Shown here: positions 42,385-50,684 of the stretch, one piece after another
Position numbering within the stretch: the first letter of the stretch is position 1
Layout of the letters: every line of letters begins with the position of its first letter
NCBI GenBank assembly: GCA_016703065.1
Contig: JADJCU010000001.1
Location: 682,001-746,000 of the forward strand
Length of the DNA: 64,000 bases
Direction: 5' to 3'
Source of the DNA: a bacterium
GTDB taxonomy: Bacteria; Electryoneota; RPQS01
Translations under genes and position numbers: made by a program
Notes under the pieces: model-generated
The model's database searches: none
What the model was told of the DNA's origin: nothing
The model's input: the letters and a program-made list of their open reading frames with translations, nothing else

Positions 42385-43359
42385 CTACGGCACCGTAATC
42401 ACAACCTTTCCGCGTGCGTGGCCGGTTTCGACGTAGCGGATAGCGTCGGGCACTTCGGCGAGCGGATAGACTTTTTCGATGACCGGGTGCAGTTTGCCTC
42501 CTTCGATCAGATCTTTCACGGCTTGCAGGCGCGCCTTGTTGGGTTTCGAGGCGACCATCTTGAACTTCTTGCTGCCGAGCGAGTGCAATGGACCGAGGAA
42601 CATCACTTCCAAGAGCAGCTTGCTGTTGCCGCCGGGCATCGCGTAGATTCCGTTCGGTGTGAGCGTGCGCTTGAAGTCGCGGATCGGATAGTAGCCGTTC
42701 ACGCAGAGGATGACGTCGTATTGCTTGCCGCTCTTGGTGAAGTTCTCTTTGGTGTAATCAATCACGTGGTCCGCGCCGAGCGAGCGCGCCTGTTCGTGAT
42801 TGCGCGCGCTGCAGACTGCGGTGACTTCGGCGCCGAGCGCTTTGGCGATTTGTACCGCGTAGGTTCCGACTCCGCCGGCCGCGCCGTTGATGAGCACGTT
42901 CTGTCCCGGCTGAACCTTGGCCACGTCGCGCAATCCGAAGAATGCCGTCACAGCGGCGAGGGGGACGGCTGCCGCTTCTTCAAAGTTCAGATTCTTCGGT
43001 TTTGCAACGAGAATCTTCGCTCTCGCGCAGGTGTATTCCGCGAAGCCGCCCATGCCGTCATCAAAGGTTTCACCGAAGACTTCGTCGCCGACTTTGAACT
43101 CGGTGACATTCTTGCCAATTGCTTCGATAACTCCGGCGACATCACCGCCGAGGATGTGGAACTTCGGCTTGGGCTTGGTCAGCCCCAACATGAAGCGCAC
43201 GGGAAACGGATCCGCGCGCAAGAGATGCCAGTCTGCGGCATTCACGGACGACGCATGGAGCTTGATTAGAACTTCATCATCTTTGGGGGTCGGCGTGGGG
43301 ACGTCTTCGTATTTCAGAACGTCCGGCGAGCCGTATTGACGGAAGGTAATGGCTTTCAT
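42385..43359 (-). CDS. Zinc-independent MDR family oxidoreductase (quinone reductase-like)
   Basis: 324 residues. N-terminal GroES-like domain (MKAITFRQYGSPDVLKYEDV, VLIKLHASSVNAADWHL, GDVAGVIEAIGKNVTEFKVG) and NADPH-binding Rossmann fold (VLINGAAGGVGTYAVQIAKA, GADHVIDYTKENF). No structural-zinc cysteine cluster is seen, which points to the quinone oxidoreductase/enoyl reductase branch. It probably reduces quinones or activated alkenes with NADPH. It stands alone between repeat elements; the substrate is unknown. Confidence 0.87.
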   Translation of the reverse strand: MKAITFRQYGSPDVLKYEDVPTPTPKDDEVLIKLHASSVNAADWHLLRADPFPVRFMLGLTKPKPKFHILGGDVAGVIEAIGKNVTEFKVGDEVFGETFDDGMGGFAEYTCARAKILVAKPKNLNFEEAAAVPLAAVTAFFGLRDVAKVQPGQNVLINGAAGGVGTYAVQIAKALGAEVTAVCSARNHEQARSLGADHVIDYTKENFTKSGKQYDVILCVNGYYPIRDFKRTLTPNGIYAMPGGNSKLLLEVMFLGPLHSLGSKKFKMVASKPNKARLQAVKDLIEGGKLHPVIEKVYPLAEVPDAIRYVETGHARGKVVITVP

Positions 43360-43378
43360 GAGATGTGATTATATCTAA

Positions 43379-43406
43379 TGTAGGGGCGGCAGGCGTGCTG
43401 CCCGTT
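43379..43406. repeat. REP element upstream of the oxidoreductase gene
   Basis: TGTAGGGGCGGCAGGCGTGC followed by TGCCCGTT, with one mismatch in the palindrome. It starts 20 bases upstream of the oxidoreductase start. Confidence 0.85.
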
Positions 43407-43454
43407 CTTGTATTGCTTGAATAGTTCCTTACAGAGGATGACAGGGGGCCTCAG

Positions 43455-43482
43455 GGATGTTTCACTGCGTTCAACATGACGA
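43455..43482. repeat. GTCATTCTGA repeat, degenerate copy 5
   Basis: GGGATGTTTCACTGCGTTCA followed by ACATGACG, a diverged right half of the family, in a 245-base gap filled with four different repeat types. Confidence 0.5.
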
Positions 43483-43507
43483 GCGCTTGGTGTTCGCGAT
43501 TCCGCTT

Positions 43508-43538
43508 GGGGGTTTTTGCCCACGAACGTGGGCGCTAC
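43508..43538. repeat. GTAG-headed repeat, GCCCGCG subtype, copy 2
   Basis: GGGGGTTTTTGCCCACGAAC followed by GTGGGCGCTAC; minus strand GTAGCGCCCACGTTCGTGGG. The stem differs from copy 1 by a compensated base pair (CG to TA), which supports selection on the hairpin. Confidence 0.75.
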
Positions 43539-43549
43539 GGCGGTGCGCA

Positions 43550-43598
43550 GAAGCCCCCCTTGTTCCCCCCAAAGTTGCGGACAACTTTGGGGGGAGAC
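43550..43598. repeat. Dispersed palindrome, CCCCCCAAAGTT family, copy 3
   Basis: GAAGCCCCCCTTGTTCCCCC ... AAAGTTG-CGGA-CAACTTT ... GGGGGGAGACC, nearly identical to copy 2. Just downstream of the DinB gene's stop. Confidence 0.85.
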
Positions 43599-43604
43599 CG
43601 GAGT

Positions 43605-44069
43605 TCAAATTTGTTTCGTTCTTACGGCTTGGATGTAATCCACGTAGGGTGGGGGGAAGCCTTCGTCGCGCAGTTCGGCGTTGATCTGGCCGCGATGATG
43701 CGGCGCATGCAGAATCAGGTGCATCAAGATCTCGCGCACCGTATTCGAATAGTCATTGCCCTGCGAATTTGTGTAGCTCGCTGTGCGTTCCAAATCGGCT
43801 TCGGTGAAATTCGTGAAGAATTTCGTCCAGCGTCGATCAAGCTCGTGCTGCTGCTCGTCACAGTCGAAGATGCCCCACTCCGGCCAAACCAGATGGTTGC
43901 GCGGGTCGTTCGTCATGCGATCGAGCCAGAGATGCTCGGCCGCAAGGACGTGCGCCAGCAGCTTCACGGCTTTAGGCGGCGGCGTCTCGATGGTCAACAA
44001 TTCCTCAAGAATCCTGCCGTTAGCCCAGCGCGTGTAGCGCAACAGATGCTGCAGATCGGCAAGCGTCAT
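43605..44069 (-). CDS. DinB family protein
   Basis: 154 residues, four-helix bundle. Conserved: LQHLLRYTRWANGRILEELL, AHVLAAEHLWLDRMTNDPR and REILMHLILHAPHHRGQINA, giving the His triad (one His in the second helix and two in the HHRGQI helix) that binds divalent metal. DinB-like proteins often act as thiol-dependent transferases. It starts four bases into the cytochrome gene's stop (ATGA-type overlap), so the two are probably co-transcribed. Confidence 0.87.
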   Translation of the reverse strand: MTLADLQHLLRYTRWANGRILEELLTIETPPPKAVKLLAHVLAAEHLWLDRMTNDPRNHLVWPEWGIFDCDEQQHELDRRWTKFFTNFTEADLERTASYTNSQGNDYSNTVREILMHLILHAPHHRGQINAELRDEGFPPPYVDYIQAVRTKQI

Positions 44070-44992
44070 TTTATCATCAACTCATCTTTCCAGTTTGCGC
44101 TCGCATCCGGGACCTTCGGCAGCGAGGTGATATAGTTCCAAAGCGCCGCATACTCGAGACTGTCGGCATTCTTCGTATCTCGCACCGGCATCGCCTTCGC
44201 ATCTATGGTGGTGCCGTCCGGACGAATGCCTGTCTTGAGCAGCGCGACAAAAGACTCCAACGTATAGCGATCGAGCTTCGTCGTGAGGTTCGGTGCTGGC
44301 GGCCAGCTCGGATCTCCGTTGAATACTGGGCCGCCGCTATAATTCGGGGCGTGACACCCCATGCATGCGACTTCCGCCAGATACTTGCCATACTCCGCTG
44401 TCGGCGCAATCCCGGGGCGCGCACCGGGTTTGAAGTTGTGGTTGACCACGGCGGGCATCACGACAACCTGGTCCCGCGCGACCAGCATTTTGCCGATCGG
44501 ACCGAGCGATAGCGGCTCAATCTTACGATTGATCTTCGGCGCGCTCATGAGATAGGTGTAGATCGCGGCGATGTCTTCATCGGCAATGCGATTGTTATGA
44601 TAGACAGGCATGATAATCACGCCGGTCTTGTCGCGTTTGATGCCGTGACGAACAACTAAGTCGAGATCCTGAACCGAGTAGTCCGGCGGAAGCCCGCCGA
44701 CGCCTTGTGTGATGTTCGGGACATTAAACATCGCCAGCGGCCTCATGTCCGTACTCATGCCGGCCAAATCGTCACCGTGGCAACCCGCGCAACCGGCAAG
44801 GCCGTGTGCCAAATGCTTGCCGCGTTCGATTGCGGCGCTGTCGGCCGTCACGTAGAGGTTCTTTCCTTTGATCCCGGCGTAGGTACTGCTCGTCTTGTTT
44901 GACGAGCTAACATGAAAGTACCCAAAGACAACAAGGACAAACAGGATAAGCGCCGAGGCACCGAGGCCGATCCACTTCAACACGTTCTTCAT
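44066..44992 (-). CDS. Membrane-anchored diheme cytochrome c
   Basis: 308 residues with an N-terminal membrane anchor (WIGLGASALILFVLVVFGYF) and two CxxCH heme sites: CAGCH (near residue 68) and CMGCH (near 210). Distal Met candidates are in VIIMPVYHNNRIADEDI and DAKAMPVRDTKN. It is of the type seen with alcohol or aldehyde dehydrogenases and other periplasmic oxidoreductases. It donates or accepts electrons in the periplasm; no partner dehydrogenase is nearby. Coupled to the DinB gene. Confidence 0.88.
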   Translation of the reverse strand: MKNVLKWIGLGASALILFVLVVFGYFHVSSSNKTSSTYAGIKGKNLYVTADSAAIERGKHLAHGLAGCAGCHGDDLAGMSTDMRPLAMFNVPNITQGVGGLPPDYSVQDLDLVVRHGIKRDKTGVIIMPVYHNNRIADEDIAAIYTYLMSAPKINRKIEPLSLGPIGKMLVARDQVVVMPAVVNHNFKPGARPGIAPTAEYGKYLAEVACMGCHAPNYSGGPVFNGDPSWPPAPNLTTKLDRYTLESFVALLKTGIRPDGTTIDAKAMPVRDTKNADSLEYAALWNYITSLPKVPDASANWKDELMIK

Positions 44993-45097
44993 ACTGTTCT
45001 CCCCCGAAGTTAGTTGTGGTTGTTAATTGCGGGCTTCAATCATGTAGTTTCCTTTGAGAATTTGCTGATGATTAAGCTGGTGATTAAAGTCTTGTAG

Positions 45098-45583
45098 CTA
45101 CTCGAGGTATTCAGGCGCCTGCTCAGAGAGCAGCTCTTCCAATTGAAAGGAGTGCCGCAGCGGGTGCATCACGGCGTGTTCTAACATGCCTTCGATGGGC
45201 AGATCGAGACCCCAGCGCGTTTTGTGCACGGCGTTGAATTTATCTTCCGTAACCTCGGCCAGCGGCTCGCGCCACTTCTCAAGCAGATGATCAAGATAGT
45301 CGTCGCAGCGTTCTTCGATTTCTTCGACTGCGGGGACCTCGGCGATCTGCGGGTCGGGCAAACCGAGCTTCTCACACATCCACGTCATGTAGCCGCGACC
45401 GGAGCGCAATACGTGGAAGAGAACATGATCGAGACTCTGATAGTCCTTGTCTTCGGTTTTCGGCAGTTTGATCTCGGCGGATTTCGCGGCCCACCAGATG
45501 TCGAGAAAATCCTGCATGAACTGTTCGTGCATCAGGACACAGGCGCGCGCGCCGCGGTATTTGTAATGGGACAATTCGGCCAT
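45098..45583 (-). CDS. DinB-like four-helix bundle protein
   Basis: Start placed at ATG 45583, with GGAG about nine bases upstream; an in-frame ATG five codons earlier is possible. The 161-residue helical protein has LDHVLFHVLRSGRGYMTWMC and a C-terminal EHAVMHPLRHSFQLEELL, providing His residues like the DinB metal triad. It is diverged from the DinB protein at 43605-44069. Role unknown. Confidence 0.72.
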   Translation of the reverse strand: MAELSHYKYRGARACVLMHEQFMQDFLDIWWAAKSAEIKLPKTEDKDYQSLDHVLFHVLRSGRGYMTWMCEKLGLPDPQIAEVPAVEEIEERCDDYLDHLLEKWREPLAEVTEDKFNAVHKTRWGLDLPIEGMLEHAVMHPLRHSFQLEELLSEQAPEYLE

Positions 45584-45823
45584 GAGTATAAGCTCCATTT
45601 GGGGTAGACTGTGCCAATTTACCTAAGCTGAGAATATACGAAACTTGGGGGACTTAAATGCGAGCAATCACGCACTTAGGGGGCGGTCTGGCATGAAGCG
45701 CCGACCCGTCTATAGTTTTTATATATTTGTATTTGTTGTCTTTGCATCATAGAATGCAGGGTTCTGTGAGCGTCCGTCTGGTGAGGCATGTGACATTGCA
45801 CCCCCGATTTCGCTCCACACAAA

Positions 45824-45850
45824 AAGGCCCCGGTAGTTAGTCGGGGCTTT
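45824..45850 (-). terminator. Intrinsic terminator of the HAD gene
   Basis: GCCCCG / CGGGGC stem with a nine-base loop. On the minus strand it is followed by CTTTTTGTG, 25 bases past the HAD stop. The 276-base gap it lies in (45599-45874) holds no supported gene. Confidence 0.75.
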
Positions 45851-45874
45851 CCGATAATACGTTGCCATGCCGCA

Positions 45875-46519
45875 CTATAAAAGCGGAGGAAGATCGCTCA
45901 TGTGGCTGAGGATTCGGTGTACGCCGAGATCCTTCAGGCGCTGCTTGGACTCTGTGGTCTGGTGGCGGGCGCCAGTGAATCCCCAAACCGTCATCCCGGC
46001 GCTTAACGCCGCCGTCGCCCCAACGACAGAGTCTTCAATAACAAGACATTGCGAAGGCAAGACGTTGTTCTGCTCGGCTGCGTGTAAATAAACATCCGGG
46101 GCAGGCTTGGGACGGGCGACCATAGAGACCGAGAAGATGTTCCCGGCGAAGTGATGCAACAGGCCGACCCGCTCGAGCATCATCTCAATCTCGTGTGGAC
46201 TCGAACTTGACGCGATCGCTTTCGGCCAATGCTTCAACTTGTCGAGTGTCTCGGCAACACCGCCAATCGCTTCAAGCTCCTCGTGGAAGGCGCGCTCAAC
46301 CCGCACCTTCATCAAATCGCGAAACTCCGGGGGCAGGTCTTTCAGACTCTCGAGGTATTCCGGCGAGCGAGTCGAGAGACCGACGTAGCGGCGAATATAC
46401 TCTTCTATAGAGATATGCTGCCCGAATTCGGCGCGCGTTTCCACTTCAATGCGCGCCACAAGCCACTCGCTGTCCACGAGCACGCCGTCGCAATCGAATA
46501 TCAAAAAGTCAAATGGCAA
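45875..46519 (-). CDS. HAD-IA phosphatase (beta-phosphoglucomutase-like)
   Basis: 214 residues with all HAD motifs: FLIFDCDGVLVDSEW (motif I with the cap acid), KAIASSSSPHEIEMML (motif II), VARPKPAPDVYLHAAEQ (motif III Lys) and CLVIEDSVVGATAALSAGM (motif IV). The small helical cap matches the phosphoglucomutase/phosphoglycolate phosphatase branch. Cytoplasmic; removes or transfers phosphate from a sugar phosphate of unknown identity. Confidence 0.88.
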   Translation of the reverse strand: MPFDFLIFDCDGVLVDSEWLVARIEVETRAEFGQHISIEEYIRRYVGLSTRSPEYLESLKDLPPEFRDLMKVRVERAFHEELEAIGGVAETLDKLKHWPKAIASSSSPHEIEMMLERVGLLHHFAGNIFSVSMVARPKPAPDVYLHAAEQNNVLPSQCLVIEDSVVGATAALSAGMTVWGFTGARHQTTESKQRLKDLGVHRILSHMSDLPPLL

Positions 46520-46542
46520 AAGACCGTCGCGTGAGAGTGGGG

Positions 46543-46944
46543 CTAGGCGGTGCGCTGGTCGGTGTAACTTGCACTGATAGCGATGCCGCCGCGCGTGTTA
46601 AAGTGAGCGATCACTTCCACGTGCAGCGGTTTGACGATCTTCATGAAATCCCTGCCGATGTCGACCGCAAGATGTTCATGAAAGACACCGACACTGCGAA
46701 ACGTCTCCAGGTAGAGCTTCATTGACTTGGACTCAACCACATACTTGTCCGGCGTGTAGATAATTTCGATCTGCGCAAAGTCCGGCTGCCCGGTCACCGG
46801 ACAGAGACAGGTGAACTCCGCGCAGTTCAACGTGATCTCAAGCTGACCCGGCGAGTGATTTGGAAACACTTCGAGTGTGCGCGATGGTTTGGTCTTGCGG
46901 CCAAGCGATTTCAGCGTTTTTGTGTCGGACTTCTTGGTGGGCAT
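46543..46944 (-). CDS. queF: NADPH-dependent 7-cyano-7-deazaguanine reductase
   Basis: 133 residues, the short unimodular QueF type. Catalytic Cys and its context are FTCLCPVTGQPDFAQIEI, the substrate-binding motif is VVESKSMKLYLETFR, and FHEHLAVDIGRDF follows. It reduces preQ0 to preQ1 in queuosine biosynthesis. No queC/D/E is nearby, so the upstream pathway must be encoded elsewhere or preQ0 salvaged. Confidence 0.95.
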   Translation of the reverse strand: MPTKKSDTKTLKSLGRKTKPSRTLEVFPNHSPGQLEITLNCAEFTCLCPVTGQPDFAQIEIIYTPDKYVVESKSMKLYLETFRSVGVFHEHLAVDIGRDFMKIVKPLHVEVIAHFNTRGGIAISASYTDQRTA

Positions 46945-47016
46945 GGGCCGGGAGAATAGGGTGTGCGTCGCGGGAATCTCCGCGCCTTTAGTCGCTGCGA
47001 ATGCGCGAAGAGCGGA

Positions 47017-47586
47017 TTACTCGCGGCCCTGCGTGAAATAGGACGACGTCGCTGCGGGTTCCGTGATCAGTTTCTTCAAATTGCTCAGCGCGTCTTCCGC
47101 TTCATACGGCTCAAGCTCCTGAAAGGCGGCCGGAAGACTCGTGCACAACAACAGACGCTTCTTGCTCACGATGCCAAGCTGCTTCGCGCCGGTGCGCGTG
47201 CTGGTGAACAGATAGACATGCTTCGGCATGATATTCAAGTATGCGCCGATGCGGCGCGCTGTGTCGTACGCGTACACATCATTCAGACCCGGGATCGGCA
47301 GCACCGCGCGCTCGATTCCCTCCAGCAATGCGTCAAACGTCTTGTACGATTGCAGCTGGTCAAGCTGCCCGACTAATTTCTCTTCGGCCAACTTCAGCGA
47401 CTCGGCAGGACTTCGGCGCGGGCTCTTGCTCGCCTTGCCGTCACTCGTCGCTGCCGCCGCGCGGACTGCCGACTCCAGAGTGGGCAGACTCGCGTACCAT
47501 GCGTTCTCTGCCTTGACCTTCGGCCGGTTGTTCTCCACGTAGTTCTTGACGACGGACTGCATAACTGCTTCGCTTAGTACGGACAT
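47017..47586 (-). CDS. Conserved protein of unknown function
   Basis: Start at ATG 47586 (MSVLSEAVMQSVVKNYVENN), with AGGA just upstream; the extra 11 codons in the ORF are unlikely. 189 residues. The N-third is helical and basic (SDGKASKSPRRSPAESLKLA). The centre reads LLEGIERAVLPIPGLNDVYA followed by YDTARRIGAYLNIMPKHVY, with possible helix-hairpin-helix character (IPGLNDV). No signal peptide. Family not recognised. Confidence 0.65.
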   Translation of the reverse strand: MSVLSEAVMQSVVKNYVENNRPKVKAENAWYASLPTLESAVRAAAATSDGKASKSPRRSPAESLKLAEEKLVGQLDQLQSYKTFDALLEGIERAVLPIPGLNDVYAYDTARRIGAYLNIMPKHVYLFTSTRTGAKQLGIVSKKRLLLCTSLPAAFQELEPYEAEDALSNLKKLITEPAATSSYFTQGRE

Positions 47587-47654
47587 CGTTTCCTGCTTTC
47601 TGTTTATTCGGCAATTCAATAATACTTAAGAATTCATGTTTGCGAAGAAACCAC

Positions 47655-49043
47655 CTACTTCCCGATGCAAAACTGTGAGAAGATGCGGTCGAGAACCTCT
47701 TCGCCAATGGTTTCACCGGTGATTTCACCCAACGCGTTTGCGGCATCGCGAAGATCTGCGGCCAGCAATGTCGGCTCGGCAAACTGCTGCTGTGCGCGCA
47801 CCAAAGCATCTCGCGAACGCTGTAACGCGTCGTGGTGACGCTGCTCGGTGAGCATCAGATCACCGGCTGTTTCAAGTTCGTCAGAAAAATGGCGGGTCAG
47901 CACGGCGAGCAGCGTCTCAACTCCGGCCCCGGACAAGGCTGAAATATGAAAGACTCCGCTGTGCGCGGTGAACGGTGGCTGCGGCTCGGCGCGACTCAGG
48001 TCACACTTATTATACACCAGGAACGGGGATTTGTTCGCGAGTTCTGCCAGCATCGTGCTTCCAGGCAGATCACCAGTGGCGCTATCTATCAGCAGAAGAA
48101 CAACATCGGCGCGCACGAGGGTCTTCAGCGTACGCTCGATTCCAATGGTCTCGATTTCATGCTCGGTGTCGCGCAGGCCCGCCGTGTCCTGAAAGATAAC
48201 TTCATGGCCAGAAAGTTCGAGGTGAGCTTCCACTACGTCGCGCGTGGTCCCGGGATGGGGGGACACAATGGCCCGCTCGTCGCCGACGATTCGATTCAGA
48301 AGGGTGGATTTCCCGGCGTTTGGCGCACCAACGATGGCCACCTTCATCCCCTCGCGCTCGCGGCGGCCCCGGTCGAAAGTTGCGCTTAAATGTTCGATCT
48401 TCGCTTGTAGATCTAACAAATCCGTCTTCCGCGACTCGAGCGACTGAAAACTCACGTCCTCCTCGCTAAAGTCCAGTTCGAGCTCTAACAATGCCAACAA
48501 ATCCAATATCTTCGACCGCATGTCGCGAATACTCTCAGAGAGCTTTCCAGCTAATTGGGAGACCGAAATGCGGGCTGCGGCCTCCGAGCGCGCGTGAATT
48601 AGGCCTGCAACCGCCTCGGCCTGAGCCAAATCGAGCTTGCCGTTCAGAAAAGCCCGCTCAGTAAACTCGCCCGGCCTTGCGATGCGCACGCCGCATGACA
48701 ATATCAATGATAATATTCGCTTAGGAGATACGTTCCCGCCGTGACACGAGACTTCGACGACATCTTCCCCTGTATACGAGTGCGGAGACCTGAAGGAGCT
48801 GACCAGCGCTTCGTCCAGTAATTCATTATTATTGTTGCGTATGCCGGAATAGGCGCAGGTCCCGTTGCGCTGATGCAAACTCCACTCCCCCGTGGCTTCG
48901 CTCGATGCGTTTCGTTGCGGCGGAGGGCCCGCTATCTTTGCCGCGACCTCCCAGGACCGCGGACCGGAGATGCGAATGACTGCTATCCCACCAATGCCGG
49001 GTGGGGTTGCAATTGCGGCGATGGTGTCAGGTGAGTGGGTCAC
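47655..49043 (-). CDS. mnmE: tRNA modification GTPase MnmE
   Basis: 462 residues. N-domain starts DTIAAIATPPGIGGIAVIRI and includes HGGNVSPKRILSLILSCGVR and RPGEFTERAFLNGKLDLAQA. The G domain has P-loop GAPNAGKSTLLNRI, switch PGTTRDVV and DTAGLRD. The C-terminus is QFCIGK with the conserved Cys. It works with MnmG on tRNA wobble uridines. The GTG start overlaps the DUF1643 stop. It lies five genes before yidC, preserving the common yidC-mnmE neighbourhood loosely. Confidence 0.96.
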   Translation of the reverse strand: MTHSPDTIAAIATPPGIGGIAVIRISGPRSWEVAAKIAGPPPQRNASSEATGEWSLHQRNGTCAYSGIRNNNNELLDEALVSSFRSPHSYTGEDVVEVSCHGGNVSPKRILSLILSCGVRIARPGEFTERAFLNGKLDLAQAEAVAGLIHARSEAAARISVSQLAGKLSESIRDMRSKILDLLALLELELDFSEEDVSFQSLESRKTDLLDLQAKIEHLSATFDRGRREREGMKVAIVGAPNAGKSTLLNRIVGDERAIVSPHPGTTRDVVEAHLELSGHEVIFQDTAGLRDTEHEIETIGIERTLKTLVRADVVLLLIDSATGDLPGSTMLAELANKSPFLVYNKCDLSRAEPQPPFTAHSGVFHISALSGAGVETLLAVLTRHFSDELETAGDLMLTEQRHHDALQRSRDALVRAQQQFAEPTLLAADLRDAANALGEITGETIGEEVLDRIFSQFCIGK

Positions 49044-49516
49044 GACACCGGTTGGAACGGACTACACGGCGTATCGCGCCGGGCATAGAGCGGGTGTTTA
49101 GGCGAGCCGTCCCCGTTCTGGCCGATACACGTGAGCGGACGCGGAAGCAACTCAAGTACCTCCAGCGCGCGGGTCCGCGCATAGGTCTGCGCACCCCAGG
49201 CGACAACAATTGGTGCGGCGAGTTTCGACAGGTGCACATTGTTGCGCGGACCGATGCGCTCGCGCTCGCTGAAGTTGTTATGCAGTTCCGTCGGACATGT
49301 GCAGACTCGCGCATAGAGATTCGCGACCAGCACCGACCCGTAACCCCACCGGCTCGACAATCCGATCACGCGGCGAATCGTCGGATCGTCCTCATGCTCG
49401 CTGGCGCGCGATGGATTCAACAGCACCCACGTCAGGCGCGGCAAGGCGTCGTCCCACGCGCGCGCGAGTGTATAGCGATAGTTGCGATCGGATGAAAAGT
49501 GCGCGGAGCGGTGCAT
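49040..49516 (-). CDS. DUF1643 family protein
   Basis: 158 residues matching DUF1643: RNYRYTLARAWDDALPRLTW, VLLNPSRASEHEDDPTIRRV, SSRWGYGSVLVANLYARVCT and ERIGPRNNVHLSKLAAPIVV followed by AWGAQ. Family members occur in phages and bacterial genomes and have no established activity. It is coupled to mnmE by a four-base overlap (GTGA). Confidence 0.85.
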   Translation of the reverse strand: MHRSAHFSSDRNYRYTLARAWDDALPRLTWVLLNPSRASEHEDDPTIRRVIGLSSRWGYGSVLVANLYARVCTCPTELHNNFSERERIGPRNNVHLSKLAAPIVVAWGAQTYARTRALEVLELLPRPLTCIGQNGDGSPKHPLYARRDTPCSPFQPVS

Positions 49517-49528
49517 GGCTCTCCGGCG

Positions 49529-50650
49529 CTATTTCAATCGCTTCTTCACCGAGTCAATCTTCTCGGCGAGCTGCGCGAGGTTTTTGTCGACGTCGACGAG
49601 CTTGGCTTCCTTCTCTTCGCGCCAACCGGCAACTTGATCGGCAAACTCGTCCGTGCGCGCGTTCGTCTCCATCTCGTTCAGCCGCGCGATTTGCTCTTCG
49701 AGCTTCACGCGAAAGTCGCGCATCTTCTCGAGCTTCGCTTCCCACTCTTCCAAGAGCCCGCTCGTGCGCTCTGTCCATTCTTCGAATTGACGTTTGCGTT
49801 CGACGCGCGAACTTTCTATACGCGCCGCCGCCGCATCCCACGACGCGTCGAGCGCCTTGCGAATCTCGTCGCGCTGTTCGCGCGCCAGTTCGGCGCCGCG
49901 CTGCCACGGCCGCAGCTCTTTGATCTTCTTGTGACAGTCAAATGGATCGCCGCTCGCCGCGAGTTCCGCGCAGAGCTGCATGTGCTCTTTGCCGAGCGCG
50001 TAGTTCTCCTCGCGCACGGCTTTGCGCTGCGCCCAGATCGCGTCGTCCGCACTCTTCCATAGCTTCCACAGCGCTTCGCGATCCTTGGGCACGAGTGCGC
50101 TCTGCTGCTCCTTGGTGCCGCTGAACTCTTCGCGAATCGCTTTCATCTGATCGGCGAGCTTGTTGAAGTCGTCCGCGAACTTCGCGTTCGGTCCGGCCTG
50201 CTGGAGTTCGATCAGCCGCGCTTCAAGTTTGCCGCGCAATTCGAGCGACACGAGCTTTTGCTCTTCGCGCTCCGCGTTCTGCTGCGCGCGCACGTCATCG
50301 CACAAGGTTGAGAACTCGAGCCAGAGCTGCTCGCGCTCGGCGTGCGGCAGCGGCTTCAGAGTTTTGAACAGGCTGCCGATCTCTTTGGCGTGCTCGAAAA
50401 ATTCCTTGTAGTTGCGCGCGCCGTTCTTAATGTGGCCCGTATCGAGCGCGCGAATCGCGTCCTTCAGCTTCGCGAGGTTCTCTTCCGCCCCCTCGTTGGA
50501 AGGCGAGTGCGGGACAGGGGCTGGAGCCTCGGACGGTTCGAGCGAATCCGTAGAGAACGTTTCAATCGGTTCGGGTGCCGCGTCAGCCTGCGGAGTTTCG
50601 TCCGGAGTCAACTCCGGCTGGTCGTGAGTGATCTCGTCGTCGGGGTACAT
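49529..50650 (-). CDS. Coiled-coil protein, DUF349-like
   Basis: Start proposed at ATG 50650 (MYPDDEITHDQPELTPDETP); the ORF's upstream 39 codons overlap the neighbouring lipoprotein gene. 373 residues: an acidic Pro/Glu-rich N-part, then charged helices with repeated DREALWKLWKSADDAIWAQR and SWDAAAARIESSRVERKRQF units that resemble DUF349 repeats common in Bacteroidota. No signal peptide, so cytoplasmic. Role unknown; the family match is moderate. Confidence 0.6.
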   Translation of the reverse strand: MYPDDEITHDQPELTPDETPQADAAPEPIETFSTDSLEPSEAPAPVPHSPSNEGAEENLAKLKDAIRALDTGHIKNGARNYKEFFEHAKEIGSLFKTLKPLPHAEREQLWLEFSTLCDDVRAQQNAEREEQKLVSLELRGKLEARLIELQQAGPNAKFADDFNKLADQMKAIREEFSGTKEQQSALVPKDREALWKLWKSADDAIWAQRKAVREENYALGKEHMQLCAELAASGDPFDCHKKIKELRPWQRGAELAREQRDEIRKALDASWDAAAARIESSRVERKRQFEEWTERTSGLLEEWEAKLEKMRDFRVKLEEQIARLNEMETNARTDEFADQVAGWREEKEAKLVDVDKNLAQLAEKIDSVKKRLK

Positions 50651-50684
50651 GGGTGTGTGCGGTTGTGGGGGGCTTGTGTGTTCG

